Translations under genes and position numbers: made by a program
In this document: one piece after another, positions 25,661 to 36,798 of the stretch
How positions within the stretch are numbered: the stretch's first letter is position 1
Layout: every line of letters begins with the position of its first letter
The notes under the pieces: generated by a model
Seen by the model: the letters and a program-made list of their open reading frames with translations, nothing else
Told to the model about the DNA's origin: nothing
Databases searched by the model: none
NCBI RefSeq assembly: GCF_900115745.1
Contig: NZ_FOXP01000008.1
Location: 62,001 to 126,000, forward strand
Direction: 5' to 3'
Length of the DNA: 64,000 nucleotides
Source of the DNA: Sphingomonas rubra
GTDB lineage: Bacteria; Pseudomonadota; Alphaproteobacteria; Sphingomonadales; Sphingomonadaceae

Positions 25661-26191
25661 CTAGGTCACACGCTCGACAGCCGCCGCCCGCTCCAACAAT
25701 ACGATCGCCTTCTCCGCGTACCACCCAGCGGCTCCGCCCCCATACCCCAGCCGCCCCGCCAGCCGGAGCGACGCCGCATTGTCCGGCCCGATCATACATA
25801 ACGTCCGCGCAATCCCGTGCGCATCCGCCCAGCCGAGCATCGCCGCGCACGCTTCCATGGCATAGCCCCGCCCATGCGCCGCGGGCATGAACGCCCAGCC
25901 CGCCTCCACCTCGCCTTCGAACGACGGCACGCTGTCGCGCCGCGAGTCCAACAGCCCGACCGATCCCAGAAACAGGCCCGCCGTGTCGCGCACCGTCCAG
26001 TTCCCGTAACCGAGCACCTGCCAATGGCCGACGTAGCGCAGCAGGCGATGCCAGCTCTGCTCGCGCGTCTGCACCCCTGTACCGATCGGTCCGACCACCG
26101 CCGGATCGGCATTCAGCGCGGCGAAGTCATCCAGCTCCGTCGCATTCGACGGCGTCAGGATCAGGCGGGCGGTGGAAAGCGTCGGCGGCAT
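25661..26191 (-). CDS. GNAT N-acetyltransferase, RimJ/RimL type
   Basis: This 176-residue protein starts MPPTLSTARLILTPSNATEL, the LxTxRLxLRP pattern of RimJ/RimL-like acetyltransferases. GEVEAGWAFMPAAHGRGYAM gives the acetyl-CoA pyrophosphate-binding loop, and IGPDNAASLRLAGRLGY the conserved asparagine and LGF-type motif. Substrate unknown. It is divergent from crtY with about 80 bases between starts, which must hold both promoters. Confidence 0.9.
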   Translation of the reverse strand: MPPTLSTARLILTPSNATELDDFAALNADPAVVGPIGTGVQTREQSWHRLLRYVGHWQVLGYGNWTVRDTAGLFLGSVGLLDSRRDSVPSFEGEVEAGWAFMPAAHGRGYAMEACAAMLGWADAHGIARTLCMIGPDNAASLRLAGRLGYGGGAAGWYAEKAIVLLERAAAVERVT

Positions 26192-26270
26192 GGCGACCAC
26201 GCTAATCCATGTCGATGCCGTGCGGGAAAGCTTTTCCGTTCCGGCCCGATCCGCGCTAGGCGCTGGTCGC

Positions 26271-27482
26271 ATGGCCGCCACAATCCGCTGCGACGTCGCG
26301 ATCGTCGGTGCCGGGCTCGCCGGCGGGCTCCTCGCGCTCGCGCTGGCGGCGAGGCACCCCACGCTCGACCTGCGCCTGATCGACGTCGCCGACGTGGTCG
26401 GCGGCAACCACATCTGGTCGTTCTTCGGCTCGGACGTGGCGCAGGCCGACCGCTGGATCGTCGAGCCGCTCGTCTGTCACGGCTGGCGCGCCTACGACGT
26501 CGCCTTCCCCGCCCACGCCCGCACCATCAACCAGACCTATTACTCGATCGAGAGCGCCCGCCTCGACGCCGTGGTCCGCGCCCGCCTGCCCGATCGCGCG
26601 CTGATGCTCGGCCGCAAGGTCGCGGCCGTCACCCCGACCACCGTCACCCTCGCCGACGGCGACCGGATCGAGGCGACCGGCGTGATCGACGCGCGCGGCG
26701 CTGCCGATCTCGGTCCGCTGGAGGCCGGCTGGCAGAAATTCGTCGGTCGCGAGCTGGTCGTGCCGGACGGGCACGGGCTGGAACGGCCGGTGGTGATGGA
26801 CGCCACCGTGACCCAGCTCGACGGCTATCGCTTCGTCTACTGCCTGCCCTTCTCGCCCACCCGCGTGTTCGTCGAGGACACCTATTACAGCGACTCCGCC
26901 AGCCTCAACCACAAGGCCGTGTCGCGCCGGATCGACGCCTATGCCGCGGCGCGCGGCTGGCAGGTCGCGGCCGATGCCGACGGCGCCACCGCCTGGCCCC
27001 GCAACGAGCCGCTGCACGAGGAGCGCGGCGTGCTGCCCGTGGTGATGGGCGGCGACTTCGACGCCTATTGGCGCAGCGGCGGGCGGCACCTGGCCAAGGC
27101 GGGGATGCGCGCGGGGCTGTTCCACCCGACCACCGGCTACTCGCTGCCCGACGCCGTCCGCACCGCCGCCGCAATCGCCCGGCGCACCGACTTCGCGAGC
27201 GCCGCGCTCCACGACGCCACCTACGCGCTCGCCAAGGCGACGTGGCAGGCGCGCGGCTTCTACCGGATGCTCGACACCATGCTCTTCCGCGCCGCCGAAC
27301 CGGACGAGCGCTACCGTGTTCTTCAACGCTTCTACCGGCTCGACCCGCGGCTGATCGGCCGCTTCTATGCAGGACAATCCACGATGGGTGACAAGGCACG
27401 CGTGCTGATGGGCAGGCCCCCGGTTCCGGTCGGCCGCGCCGTGCGCGCACTGATCGGATCGGGCGCGGGGGCCGCACGATGA
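26271..27482 (+). CDS. crtY: Lycopene beta-cyclase
   Basis: This 403-residue flavoprotein has the dinucleotide-binding start CDVAIVGAGLAGGLLALALA (GxGxxG), then HIWSFFG, INQTYYSIES and YRFVYCLPFSPTRVFVEDTY, typical of CrtY-type cyclases. It closes the ends of lycopene to make beta-carotene, at the membrane. The ATG at 26271 is chosen because the domain starts there; the open frame upstream lacks family similarity. It overlaps crtI by four bases, so both are made from one message. Confidence 0.95.
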   Translation: MAATIRCDVAIVGAGLAGGLLALALAARHPTLDLRLIDVADVVGGNHIWSFFGSDVAQADRWIVEPLVCHGWRAYDVAFPAHARTINQTYYSIESARLDAVVRARLPDRALMLGRKVAAVTPTTVTLADGDRIEATGVIDARGAADLGPLEAGWQKFVGRELVVPDGHGLERPVVMDATVTQLDGYRFVYCLPFSPTRVFVEDTYYSDSASLNHKAVSRRIDAYAAARGWQVAADADGATAWPRNEPLHEERGVLPVVMGGDFDAYWRSGGRHLAKAGMRAGLFHPTTGYSLPDAVRTAAAIARRTDFASAALHDATYALAKATWQARGFYRMLDTMLFRAAEPDERYRVLQRFYRLDPRLIGRFYAGQSTMGDKARVLMGRPPVPVGRAVRALIGSGAGAAR

Positions 27483-28951
27483 AGCGCGCCATCGTCGTCG
27501 GCGCCGGTTTCGGCGGCCTGGCGCTCGCCATTCGCCTGCAATCGGCGGGCGTTCAGACCACGGTCGTCGAAGCGCGCGACAAGCCCGGCGGCCGCGCTTA
27601 TTACTGGGAGCGGGACGGCTTCACCTTCGACGCCGGCCCCACCGTCATCACCGATCCTGCGTGCCTGGAGGAGCTGTGGACGCTCACCGGCCGCGCGATG
27701 CGCGACGACATCGAGCTGGAACCCGTCTCTCCCTTCTACCGCCTCAATTGGGCCGACGGCACCAATTTCGACTATACCAACGACGACACGGTGCTGAAGG
27801 CGGAGATCGACCGGCTCCACCCCGGCGACTGGGAGGGTTATCAGAAGTTCCTCCGCTACTCCGCCGGCGTCTTTCACGAAGGCTACGAGAAGCTCGGCCA
27901 CGTCGCCTTTCTCGACTTCGCCTCGATGATAAAGGCCGCGCCCGCACTCGCCAAATACCAGGCGTGGCGCTCGGTCTACTCGATCGTGTCCAGCTTCGTG
28001 CAGTCGGAGAAGCTGCGCGAGGCGCTGTCCTTCCACACCCTGCTTGTCGGCGGCAACCCGATGACCACCAGCGCGATCTACGCGCTGATCCACAAGCTGG
28101 AGCGTGACGGCGGCGTGTGGTTCGCCAAGGGCGGCACTAACCGCCTCGTCGCCGGCCTCGTCACCCAGTTCGAGCGGATCGGCGGCACGATGCGCTTGGG
28201 CGACCCCGTCGCCCGCATCGAGACGCTCGGCGACCGCGCCACCGGCGTGGTGACGCAGAGCGGCTGGCAGGCCGAGGCGGACATGGTCGCCTGCAACGGC
28301 GACATCATGCACAGCTACCGCGACCTCCTCTCCACCTCGCGCTCGTCCCAACGAACCAAGGCGCGGCTGGAGCGCAAGAAATACTCGCCGTCGCTGTTCG
28401 TCACTCATTTCGGCATCAAGGGCAGCTGGCCGGGCATCCCCCACCACATGATCCTGTTCGGACCGCGGTACAAAGAACTGCTCGAGGACATCTACGATCA
28501 CGGCGTGCTGGCGGAGGATTTCTCGCTCTATCTCCACCACCCGACCGTAACGGACCCCAGCCTCGCGCCCGAGGGCCACTCGACCTTCTACGTCCTCGCC
28601 CCCGTCCCACATATGGGCAAGTTCCCGGTCGACTGGGACGAGATCGCCCCGATTCTCGAACGCCGCATCCTCGACGAGGTCGGCCGCCGCCTGATCCCCG
28701 ACATTCACGACCGGATCGTCACCAAGTTCAGCTACACGCCCAAGGATTTCTCGCAGGATCTGAACGCCCATCTCGGCAGCGCCTTCAGCCTGGAGCCGAT
28801 CCTGACCCAGAGCGCCTATTTCCGCGTCCACAACCGCGACGACGCGATCCCCAATCTCTACTTCGTCGGTGCCGGCACCCATCCGGGCGCCGGTATTCCC
28901 GGCGTCGTCGGCAGCGCCAAGGCGACGGCCAAGCTGATGCTGGAGGGATAG
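27479..28951 (+). CDS. crtI: Phytoene desaturase
   Basis: This 490-residue protein starts MKRAIVVGAGFGGLALAIRL with the FAD-binding GxGxxG, then ARDKPGGRAYYWERDGFTFD and AGPTVITDP, the CrtI signature start. The C-terminus has the bacterial desaturase signature GAGTHPGAGIPGVVGSAKAT. It converts phytoene to lycopene by successive desaturation. The length is normal for the family and there are no frame breaks. It is directly downstream of and coupled to crtY. Confidence 0.96.
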   Translation: MKRAIVVGAGFGGLALAIRLQSAGVQTTVVEARDKPGGRAYYWERDGFTFDAGPTVITDPACLEELWTLTGRAMRDDIELEPVSPFYRLNWADGTNFDYTNDDTVLKAEIDRLHPGDWEGYQKFLRYSAGVFHEGYEKLGHVAFLDFASMIKAAPALAKYQAWRSVYSIVSSFVQSEKLREALSFHTLLVGGNPMTTSAIYALIHKLERDGGVWFAKGGTNRLVAGLVTQFERIGGTMRLGDPVARIETLGDRATGVVTQSGWQAEADMVACNGDIMHSYRDLLSTSRSSQRTKARLERKKYSPSLFVTHFGIKGSWPGIPHHMILFGPRYKELLEDIYDHGVLAEDFSLYLHHPTVTDPSLAPEGHSTFYVLAPVPHMGKFPVDWDEIAPILERRILDEVGRRLIPDIHDRIVTKFSYTPKDFSQDLNAHLGSAFSLEPILTQSAYFRVHNRDDAIPNLYFVGAGTHPGAGIPGVVGSAKATAKLMLEG

Positions 28952-29025
28952 AAGCACCGCGGTCTTTCGGTTTACACCTTGTTAGCCGGACATCCCTAAC
29001 CCTTCGCGGAACAGGGAGAACATGG

Positions 29026-29802
29026 ATGTCGAGTGGCTGTCAGGGGTGTCGGAAGGAGCAGATGGACTTCTCCATCGCCATGGCCTTCCAGCCGATCGTC
29101 GACGTGCGGACCGGGCGTCCCTTCGCCTATGAGGCGCTGGTGCGCGGCGCCAATGGGGAGAGTGCGGCCGACGTGCTGGCCCAGGTCACCGCGGACAACC
29201 GCTACGCCTTCGACCAGCAGTGTCGCGTCGCGGCGATCGAGGGCGCCGTGGCGGCGGGGATCGCCGATACCGACGCCCGCCTGTCGATCAACTTCCTCCC
29301 CAATGCGGTCTACTCGCCGGTTGCGTGCATCCAGCTGACGCTGAAGACGGCCCGCGCCGTCGGCCTCCGCACGGATCGCCTGATCTTCGAATTCACCGAG
29401 AATGAGGAGATGGTCGACACCGACCATGTCCGCACGATCATCGACGCCTATCGCAAGATGGGCTTCACCACCGCGATCGACGATTTCGGCGCGGGTCACG
29501 CCGGGCTCGGCCTGCTCGCCAAGTTCCAGACCGACCTCATCAAGCTCGACATGGACCTGATCCGCGACCTGGCCAGCAGCCTGCCGCGCCGGATCATCGT
29601 CGACGGCGTGGTCCGCATGGCGAACGCGCTCGGCATCACCGTGATCGCCGAGGGAGTCGAGACCGCCGCCGAGTACCACGCGCTGCGCGACATCGGCATC
29701 CACTACATGCAGGGGTATCTGTTCGCCCGTCCTGGCTTCCGGTCGCTGCCCGCGATCACGATGCCGTTCGCTGAGCGAACCGATCGCGTAGCTGCGGCCT
29801 GA
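29026..29802 (+). CDS. EAL-domain cyclic-di-GMP phosphodiesterase
   Basis: This 258-residue protein is almost entirely one EAL domain. The key residues are present: EALVRG, LSINFLP, FEFTENEEM, AIDDFGAGHAGL, LIKLDMDL, VIAEGVET and QGYLFARP, so hydrolysis of c-di-GMP is likely. It has a short N-terminal MSSGCQGCRKE with a CxxC pair that might bind metal or sense redox. AGGGAG precedes the second of two close ATGs in different frames. It lies between crtI and crtB on the same strand. Confidence 0.92.
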   Translation: MSSGCQGCRKEQMDFSIAMAFQPIVDVRTGRPFAYEALVRGANGESAADVLAQVTADNRYAFDQQCRVAAIEGAVAAGIADTDARLSINFLPNAVYSPVACIQLTLKTARAVGLRTDRLIFEFTENEEMVDTDHVRTIIDAYRKMGFTTAIDDFGAGHAGLGLLAKFQTDLIKLDMDLIRDLASSLPRRIIVDGVVRMANALGITVIAEGVETAAEYHALRDIGIHYMQGYLFARPGFRSLPAITMPFAERTDRVAAA

Positions 29803-29921
29803 ACGGACGCGCCGCCACGCACTGATCCACATCAGCCAGAAATTCGGCCGATCGTTTCCCCGCGGAAACGACTTACCGGGGGTGCGCTCGTTTCCTGTTC
29901 CGACAATCGAAAGGACAGACG

Positions 29922-30446
29922 ATGCCCGCTTCACAGGATACCATCCGCGACCTCTTCATCACCGGCGCGAAGAACCTTCACGCCGTCGAGAAGCAGGCGC
30001 TCTCGATCATGACGCCGCAGGTTAAGCGGATCGAACATTATCCCGAGGTCGCCGATCAGCTCCACCGCCACATCGCCGAGACCGAGCAGCAGATCCAGCG
30101 CCTCGACGACATCCTGGCCGAGTTCGACACCGGCGGATCGGCGCTGAAGGATGCTGGGCTCAGCCTGTCGGGCAGCATGGCCGCGATCGTCCACAGCGTC
30201 GCGGGCGACGAGATCCTGAAGAACAGCTTCGCCAATTACGCCTTCGAGCATTTCGAGATCGCCGGCTACAAGTCGCTCCTCACCCTGGCCGAGGACGGCA
30301 CCTTCTCTAAGGCGACCTCGCTGCTCCAGCAGTCGCTCGCCGAGGAGCAGCGGATGGCGCAGTGGCTGGACGAGGCGCTGCCCACCATCACCCGTCGCTA
30401 CGCGGAACTGTATTCGGAAGGCGGCAGCAGCACCGCCAAGGTCTGA
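29922..30446 (+). CDS. DUF892 (YciE/YciF-type) ferritin-like protein
   Basis: This 174-residue four-helix protein starts with DTIRDLFITGAKNLHAVEKQ, the DUF892 opening, with glutamate and histidine residues spaced as in ferritin-like di-iron proteins (AETEQQIQRLDDI; FEHFEIAGYKSL; LAEEQRMAQWLDE). The family is induced by stress in many bacteria. AAAGGACAGACG precedes the ATG. An 18-base palindrome, CGTTTCC-CCGC-GGAAACG (29853-29870), lies upstream and could be an operator. Confidence 0.88.
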   Translation: MPASQDTIRDLFITGAKNLHAVEKQALSIMTPQVKRIEHYPEVADQLHRHIAETEQQIQRLDDILAEFDTGGSALKDAGLSLSGSMAAIVHSVAGDEILKNSFANYAFEHFEIAGYKSLLTLAEDGTFSKATSLLQQSLAEEQRMAQWLDEALPTITRRYAELYSEGGSSTAKV

Positions 30447-30507
30447 TCGGCGCGGCGGCCTGACCGCCTCGCTTGCCCCGCCCCGGCTGCTGGCGTAGCG
30501 CCGGGGC

Positions 30508-31089
30508 ATGAAGCGCCTCGCCATCTACTGCGGCTCCGCCACCCCCGCCGACCCCGTCTATATCGACTCCGCCCGCGCGATCGGGCGCGCGCTCGTCGAA
30601 CGCGGCATCGGTGTCGTCTACGGCGGCGGCCGCCTCGGCCTCATGGGTGCGGTCGCCGATGCGGCGCTGTCCGCGGGCGGCGAGGTGATCGGCGTCATCC
30701 CGCAGGCGCTGGTCGATGCCGAGGTCGCTCACCGCGGCCTGACCGAGCTCCACGTCGTCGCCGGCATGCACGACCGCAAGGCCAAGTTCACCGAACTCTC
30801 CGACGGCTTCGTCACCATTCCCGGCGGCACCGGCACCATGGACGAATTGTGGGAGGCGCTCAGCTGGGCGCAGCTCGGCTACCACGCCGATCCCGTCGGG
30901 CTGCTCAACGTCGCCGGCTATTACGATCCGCTGATCGCCTTCTGGGAAAAGATGGGCGAGGTCGGTTTCCTGCGCGCGCAACACCGCGACTTGCTGATCG
31001 TCGCCGACACGCTGCCGCTGCTGCTGGACCGCATGGCGGCGCACGTGCCGACGCGTCCTATCGTCCGCATGAGCGCCGCCGACCTTTGA
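30508..31089 (+). CDS. LOG-family (TIGR00730) nucleotide phosphoribohydrolase
   Basis: This 193-residue Rossmann-like protein has the LOG signatures VYGGGRLGLMGAVADAAL, MHDRKAKFTELSDGF and PGGTGTMDELWEALSW (the PGGxGTxxE motif). LOG enzymes release the base from nucleoside 5'-monophosphates. In plants and some bacteria this activates cytokinins; in most bacteria the substrate is unsettled. Its stop codon overlaps the TTG start of crtB (TTGA), so the two are probably translationally coupled. Confidence 0.93.
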   Translation: MKRLAIYCGSATPADPVYIDSARAIGRALVERGIGVVYGGGRLGLMGAVADAALSAGGEVIGVIPQALVDAEVAHRGLTELHVVAGMHDRKAKFTELSDGFVTIPGGTGTMDELWEALSWAQLGYHADPVGLLNVAGYYDPLIAFWEKMGEVGFLRAQHRDLLIVADTLPLLLDRMAAHVPTRPIVRMSAADL

Positions 31090-32033
31090 CGACCGACCTG
31101 GATCGAACCGCGCTGGTCGCCGCCGCCCGCGAGTCGATCGCCAAGGGGTCGAAGAGCTTCGCCGCCGCCTCGACGCTGTTCGATCCCGCCACGCGCGAGC
31201 GGGCGTGGCTGCTCTACGCCTGGTGCCGCCGCTGCGACGACATCGCCGACGGGCAGGACCACGGCCACACCATGAGCCGCGTCGACGACGCCCCCGCGCG
31301 CCTTGCCGAGATGCGCGCGATGACAGAAGCGGCACTCGCCGGCGAGGTGGTCGGCGACCCCGCCTTCGACGGCCTGCGCGTCGTTGCCGCGGAAACGGCG
31401 ATGCCCGCGCGCTGGCCGCGCGACCTCATTGCCGGTTTCCAGCTCGACGCGGACGAGTGGCGGCCGCGCAGCGAGGACGATCTCTACCGTTACTGCTACC
31501 ACGTCGCGGGCGTCGTCGGCTGCATGATGGCGGTCGTGATGGGCGTGCCGCCGACCGACGACGCGACCCTCGACCGCGCCTGTGACCTCGGCCTCGCCTT
31601 CCAGCTTTCGAACATCGCTCGCGACCTGGACGAGGACGATCGCGCCGGCCGCTGCTACCTGCCGGTCGACTGGCTGGTCGAGATGGACATGCCGCCGGGC
31701 GAAGTCCTCAAGCCCCATTTCCGCCCACGCCTCGCGATCCTCGGCCAGCGCCTCGCCACTCGGGCCGCGGCGTTCGAGGCATCGGCCCGGATTGGCACCC
31801 GCGCCCTCTCCCTTCGCTCGGCCTGGGCGGTGCTGTCGGCGGCGAACATCTACGGCGCCATCGGCCGCACCGTCGCGGCGCGCGGCGCAACGGCGTGGGA
31901 CCGGCGGGTGACGACGTCCAAGGCGCAAAAGGTGGGATTCATCGCGTCTGCTGGATGGCAAGCGGTGCGCCGACACGCCCTGTACGACGAAGCGCCGCGC
32001 GATACGGCGTTATGGAAGCGGCCCAAAGACTGA
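31086..32033 (+). CDS. crtB: Phytoene synthase
   Basis: This 315-residue protein makes phytoene from two geranylgeranyl diphosphates. The two aspartate-rich motifs are CRRCDDIADG (DDxxD-like) and NIARDLDEDDRAGRCYLP (the DxxxD-containing second signature). KGSKSFAAASTLFDP starts the fold. The start is the TTG at 31086 overlapping the LOG stop; no later ATG would keep SIAKGSKSF. crtE (geranylgeranyl diphosphate synthase) and crtZ are not in the window, so the pathway is completed elsewhere. Confidence 0.95.
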   Translation: MTTDLDRTALVAAARESIAKGSKSFAAASTLFDPATRERAWLLYAWCRRCDDIADGQDHGHTMSRVDDAPARLAEMRAMTEAALAGEVVGDPAFDGLRVVAAETAMPARWPRDLIAGFQLDADEWRPRSEDDLYRYCYHVAGVVGCMMAVVMGVPPTDDATLDRACDLGLAFQLSNIARDLDEDDRAGRCYLPVDWLVEMDMPPGEVLKPHFRPRLAILGQRLATRAAAFEASARIGTRALSLRSAWAVLSAANIYGAIGRTVAARGATAWDRRVTTSKAQKVGFIASAGWQAVRRHALYDEAPRDTALWKRPKD

Positions 32034-32175
32034 CGATTGAGCCTATGGATTACCGCATCCCGGTGAACGCCGGAGCCCAGGCCCGCGATTGCCGTCGAAC
32101 GTTTCTCTACTCGGCTCCAGGTTCGGCATCCGCCGGAACACGGGGCAACCTTCTACCTTGACAGACGGAGGCACT

Positions 32176-32406
32176 TCAGCCTTGCCGCTTCGCACCTTCC
32201 GCCTTCGCCACCCGCGTCCCCGTCGCGCGACAATCCGCGCCGATCGACGGGAAGGCCAGGTCGGTATTCATTGCGATCTGCTGCGGCAGTGCCGCGCGGC
32301 ACTGCGCCAGCGTCTCGTAACGGGTCGGCACGAGACGCGCCTGCGTGCACGGCGCATTGCCGTCTCCGCATCCCAAGATCGCCACCACGTAGAACAACGC
32401 GTCCAT
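32176..32406 (-). CDS. Small hypothetical protein
   Basis: This 76-residue protein starts MDALFYVVAILGCGDGNAPC, preceded by GGAGG with a five-base spacer that selects this ATG over one four codons earlier. The N-terminus could be a short hydrophobic signal or anchor. Three cysteines (in GCGDG, APCTQ, AQCRA) plus one in GADCRA could form disulfides if exported. Similar short proteins exist in sphingomonads as far as I recall, without a function. Confidence 0.65.
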   Translation of the reverse strand: MDALFYVVAILGCGDGNAPCTQARLVPTRYETLAQCRAALPQQIAMNTDLAFPSIGADCRATGTRVAKAEGAKRQG

Positions 32407-32537
32407 AACCGCCTCCATCCACGATGAAAAAACGGCTCTGCGACGAAGCGGTTCCCGATGCGACGAACGGCGCTTGACAGCTTTGCCATGCCCGTGGGTG
32501 TTGCTCCCGCCCGCACGGCACCCGACATGGGCGGGTA

Positions 32538-34352
32538 ATGCCACCCTCCGATCCGTCCTCCGCCGCAACCGCGCCGCTGATCCCTACGCTCCGGCGCTTC
32601 CTCCCCTATCTCTGGCCCGCGGGCGAACCGATGCTGCGCCTGCGCATCTCGGGCGCGATGCTGCTCGTCCTCGCCTCCAAGCTCGTGCAGGTGTTCGGCG
32701 CCGCCTACACGCTCAAATACGCGGTCGACCGGATGGCGGTAGGCGACCGCGGTCTCGTCACGCTGGTGATGCTGCTGGTCGCCGCCTACGCCGCCTCCCG
32801 CTTCGCCGCGACGCTGTTCGACAATCTCCGCAACGCCGTGTTCGAGCGCGTCGGCCAGGACGCGACCCGCCGCCTCGCCGCCGACGTCTTCCGCCACCTC
32901 CACGCGCTCTCCCTCCGCTTCCACCTCGAACGCCGCACCGGCGCGGTCACCAAGGTGGTCGAGCGCGGCACCAAGAGCATCGACACGATGCTCTATTTCA
33001 TCCTGTTCAACATCGCCCCGACGGTGCTGGAACTCGGGCTGGTGCTCGGCATCTTCTGGCGCAGCTTCGGCTGGCCGCTGGTCGCCGCCACGTCGGCGAT
33101 GGTGGTCGCCTATATCTGGTTCACCCGGATCGTCACCGATTGGCGCAACGCGCTGCGCACCCGCATGAACGACCTCGACACCGGCGCCGTCGCGCACGCC
33201 GTCGACTCGCTCCTGAACTTCGAGACGGTGAAATATTTCGGCGCCGAGGAGCGCGAGGCGACCCGCTACGAGAACGCCGTCGACGCCTATGCCCGCGCCG
33301 CCACCAAGTCGGAGAATTCGCTCGCCTGGCTCAACGTCGGCCAGGCGGCGATCACCAACCTGATGCTCGGCGGCGGCATGGCCTATGTCGCCTGGGGCTG
33401 GAGCCGCGGCAGCTTCTCCGCCGGCGACGTGGTGTTCGTCTCGACATTGCTCGCGCAGCTGTTCCGCCCGCTCGACCTGCTCGGCATGGTCTACCGCACC
33501 ATCCGCCAGGGCGCGATCGACATGGGCTCGATGTTCGAGCTGATCGACACCCCCGCCGAGGTCGTCGACGCACCCGACGCCACACCGCTCCTCGTCACCC
33601 GCGGCCACGTCCGTTTCGAGGGCGTCCGCTTCGGCTACGACGAGGATCGCCCGATCCTGGACGGCCTCGACCTCGACGTCCCCGCCGGCACCACCTGCGC
33701 CGTCGTCGGCGCATCGGGCGCCGGCAAATCGACGCTCGCCCGCCTCCTCTACCGCTTCTACGACGTGAACGAAGGCCGCATCACCATCGACGGCCAGCCA
33801 GTGGCGGCCGTCACCCAGGCTTCCTTGCGCGCCGCGATCGGCATCGTCCCCCAGGACACGGTGCTGTTCAACGACACCATCGGCTACAACATCGCCTACG
33901 GTCGCGAGGGCGCGAGCGACGCCGAGGTCGCCCGCGCCGCGCAAGGTGCCGCCATCGCGCCCTTCATCGAGCGCCAGCCCGACGGCTACGACACCCGCGT
34001 CGGCGAGCGCGGGCTGAAGCTGTCGGGCGGCGAGAAGCAGCGCGTCGCCATCGCCCGCACCCTGGTCAAGAACCCGCCGATCCTGATCCTCGACGAGGCG
34101 ACCAGCGCGCTCGACAGCCGCACCGAGGCCGATATCCTCGAAACACTCGAATCGGTCGAGCGCGGCCGCACCACCATCGTCATCGCCCACCGCCTGTCGA
34201 CGGTGATCCACGCCGACCAGATCGTCGTCCTCGACGCCGGCCGCGTCGCCGAACGCGGCACCCACGCGGAGCTCCTCCGTCGCGGCGGCCTCTACGCCGG
34301 CATGTGGGCGCGCCAGGCGAGGGAACGCGAGGAAGCACTGGCGGCGGAGTGA
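32538..34352 (+). CDS. ABC exporter of the Atm1/HMT1 heavy-metal and glutathione-conjugate type
   Basis: This 604-residue half-transporter has six membrane helices (about residues 35-310) and an ATPase domain with Walker A GASGAGKST, signature LKLSGGEKQR and Walker B ILILDEATSALD. The membrane part contains ERRTGAVTKVVERGTKSIDT and YFGAEEREATRYENAVDAYA, typical of Atm1-like exporters, which as dimers move glutathione-linked compounds or metal complexes. A REP-like pair follows the stop. Confidence 0.94.
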   Translation: MPPSDPSSAATAPLIPTLRRFLPYLWPAGEPMLRLRISGAMLLVLASKLVQVFGAAYTLKYAVDRMAVGDRGLVTLVMLLVAAYAASRFAATLFDNLRNAVFERVGQDATRRLAADVFRHLHALSLRFHLERRTGAVTKVVERGTKSIDTMLYFILFNIAPTVLELGLVLGIFWRSFGWPLVAATSAMVVAYIWFTRIVTDWRNALRTRMNDLDTGAVAHAVDSLLNFETVKYFGAEEREATRYENAVDAYARAATKSENSLAWLNVGQAAITNLMLGGGMAYVAWGWSRGSFSAGDVVFVSTLLAQLFRPLDLLGMVYRTIRQGAIDMGSMFELIDTPAEVVDAPDATPLLVTRGHVRFEGVRFGYDEDRPILDGLDLDVPAGTTCAVVGASGAGKSTLARLLYRFYDVNEGRITIDGQPVAAVTQASLRAAIGIVPQDTVLFNDTIGYNIAYGREGASDAEVARAAQGAAIAPFIERQPDGYDTRVGERGLKLSGGEKQRVAIARTLVKNPPILILDEATSALDSRTEADILETLESVERGRTTIVIAHRLSTVIHADQIVVLDAGRVAERGTHAELLRRGGLYAGMWARQAREREEALAAE

Positions 34353-34381
34353 TCGCTCGCAACTCCAGCCCGCCACCGCTT

Positions 34382-34477
34382 CGTCATGCCGGGCCTGACC
34401 CGGCATCCATGGTGCCGCGTGACCAACGGCGTGAGAGGGTGCGGAACCATGGACCCGGATCAAGTCCGGGGTGACGA
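34382..34477. repeat. REP-like palindromic repeat pair
   Basis: GTCATGCCGGGCCTGACCCG faces CCGGATCAAGTCCGGGGTGA. The two hairpins are of different subtypes. It lies between the convergent ABC exporter and GNAT genes. Confidence 0.85.
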
Positions 34478-34515
34478 GGATTTCTGAAACGATCCCCTCC
34501 GCTGGGCCGAGCCTG

Positions 34516-34788
34516 TCACACCAGATCCCGATACGCCGGATGCTTCTCGATGAACGCCCGCACGAACGGACATTGCGGCACCACCTTCAACCCCTGGTCC
34601 CGCGCCAGGTCGAGGCTCCCGCGGATCAACCGGCTGCCGACGCCATGCCCCTCCAGCCGCGCCGGCACCAGCGTGTGAGTGAACACGATCGTATCGCCCT
34701 CGCGCTGATACGCCGCCACCGCGACCTCGCCGTCCACTTCCAGCGTGAACTCCTGCTCCGACCGGTTGTCGCGCACCGCCTGCATCAT
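34516..34788 (-). CDS. Small GNAT-like N-acetyltransferase (YjdJ/COG2388 type)
   Basis: This 90-residue minimal acetyltransferase has the core VAAYQREGDTIVFTHTLVPA, the acetyl-CoA loop RLEGHGVGSRLIRGSLDLAR and the family end VPQCPFVRAFIEKHPAYRDL. GGAAAGGA precedes tandem ATGs. Members of this short family are single-domain and act on unknown amines. It is divergent from recQ with 45 bases between them. Confidence 0.92.
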   Translation of the reverse strand: MMQAVRDNRSEQEFTLEVDGEVAVAAYQREGDTIVFTHTLVPARLEGHGVGSRLIRGSLDLARDQGLKVVPQCPFVRAFIEKHPAYRDLV

Positions 34789-34833
34789 AAGTCCTTTCCC
34801 GTTCCTCGCCCCGTAACGCTATAGGCGCACGCG

Positions 34834-36606
<1,773 letters not shown>

Positions 36607-36678
36607 CGCCCCCTCTTCCAGCGAGGCGCTGGGATGACGAGTGAGCGATGAAGGGCCACGCGTCCGCCCCACTCATTC

Positions 36679-36775
36679 CGTCACCCCGGACTTGATCCGG
36701 GGTCCATCGTTCCGCACAAACCACGACAGTTGCTCTCGCGGAGCCATGGATGCCGGATCAAGTCCGGCATGACGG
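36679..36775. repeat. REP-like palindromic repeat pair
   Basis: GTCACCCCGGACTTGATCCG faces CCGGATCAAGTCCGGCATGA. It lies between the convergent recQ and Gfo/Idh genes. Confidence 0.85.
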
Positions 36776-36798
36776 AAAGGCAAAAGCGCGCGCTCAAT

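Noticed and set aside
29864..29892. Candidate EcfG-type stress promoter (GGAAAC ... CGTT) before the DUF892 gene
   Set aside because: The spacer is about 19-20 bases and the -35 is not GGAAC, both outside the usual GGAAC-N16/17-CGTT pattern.
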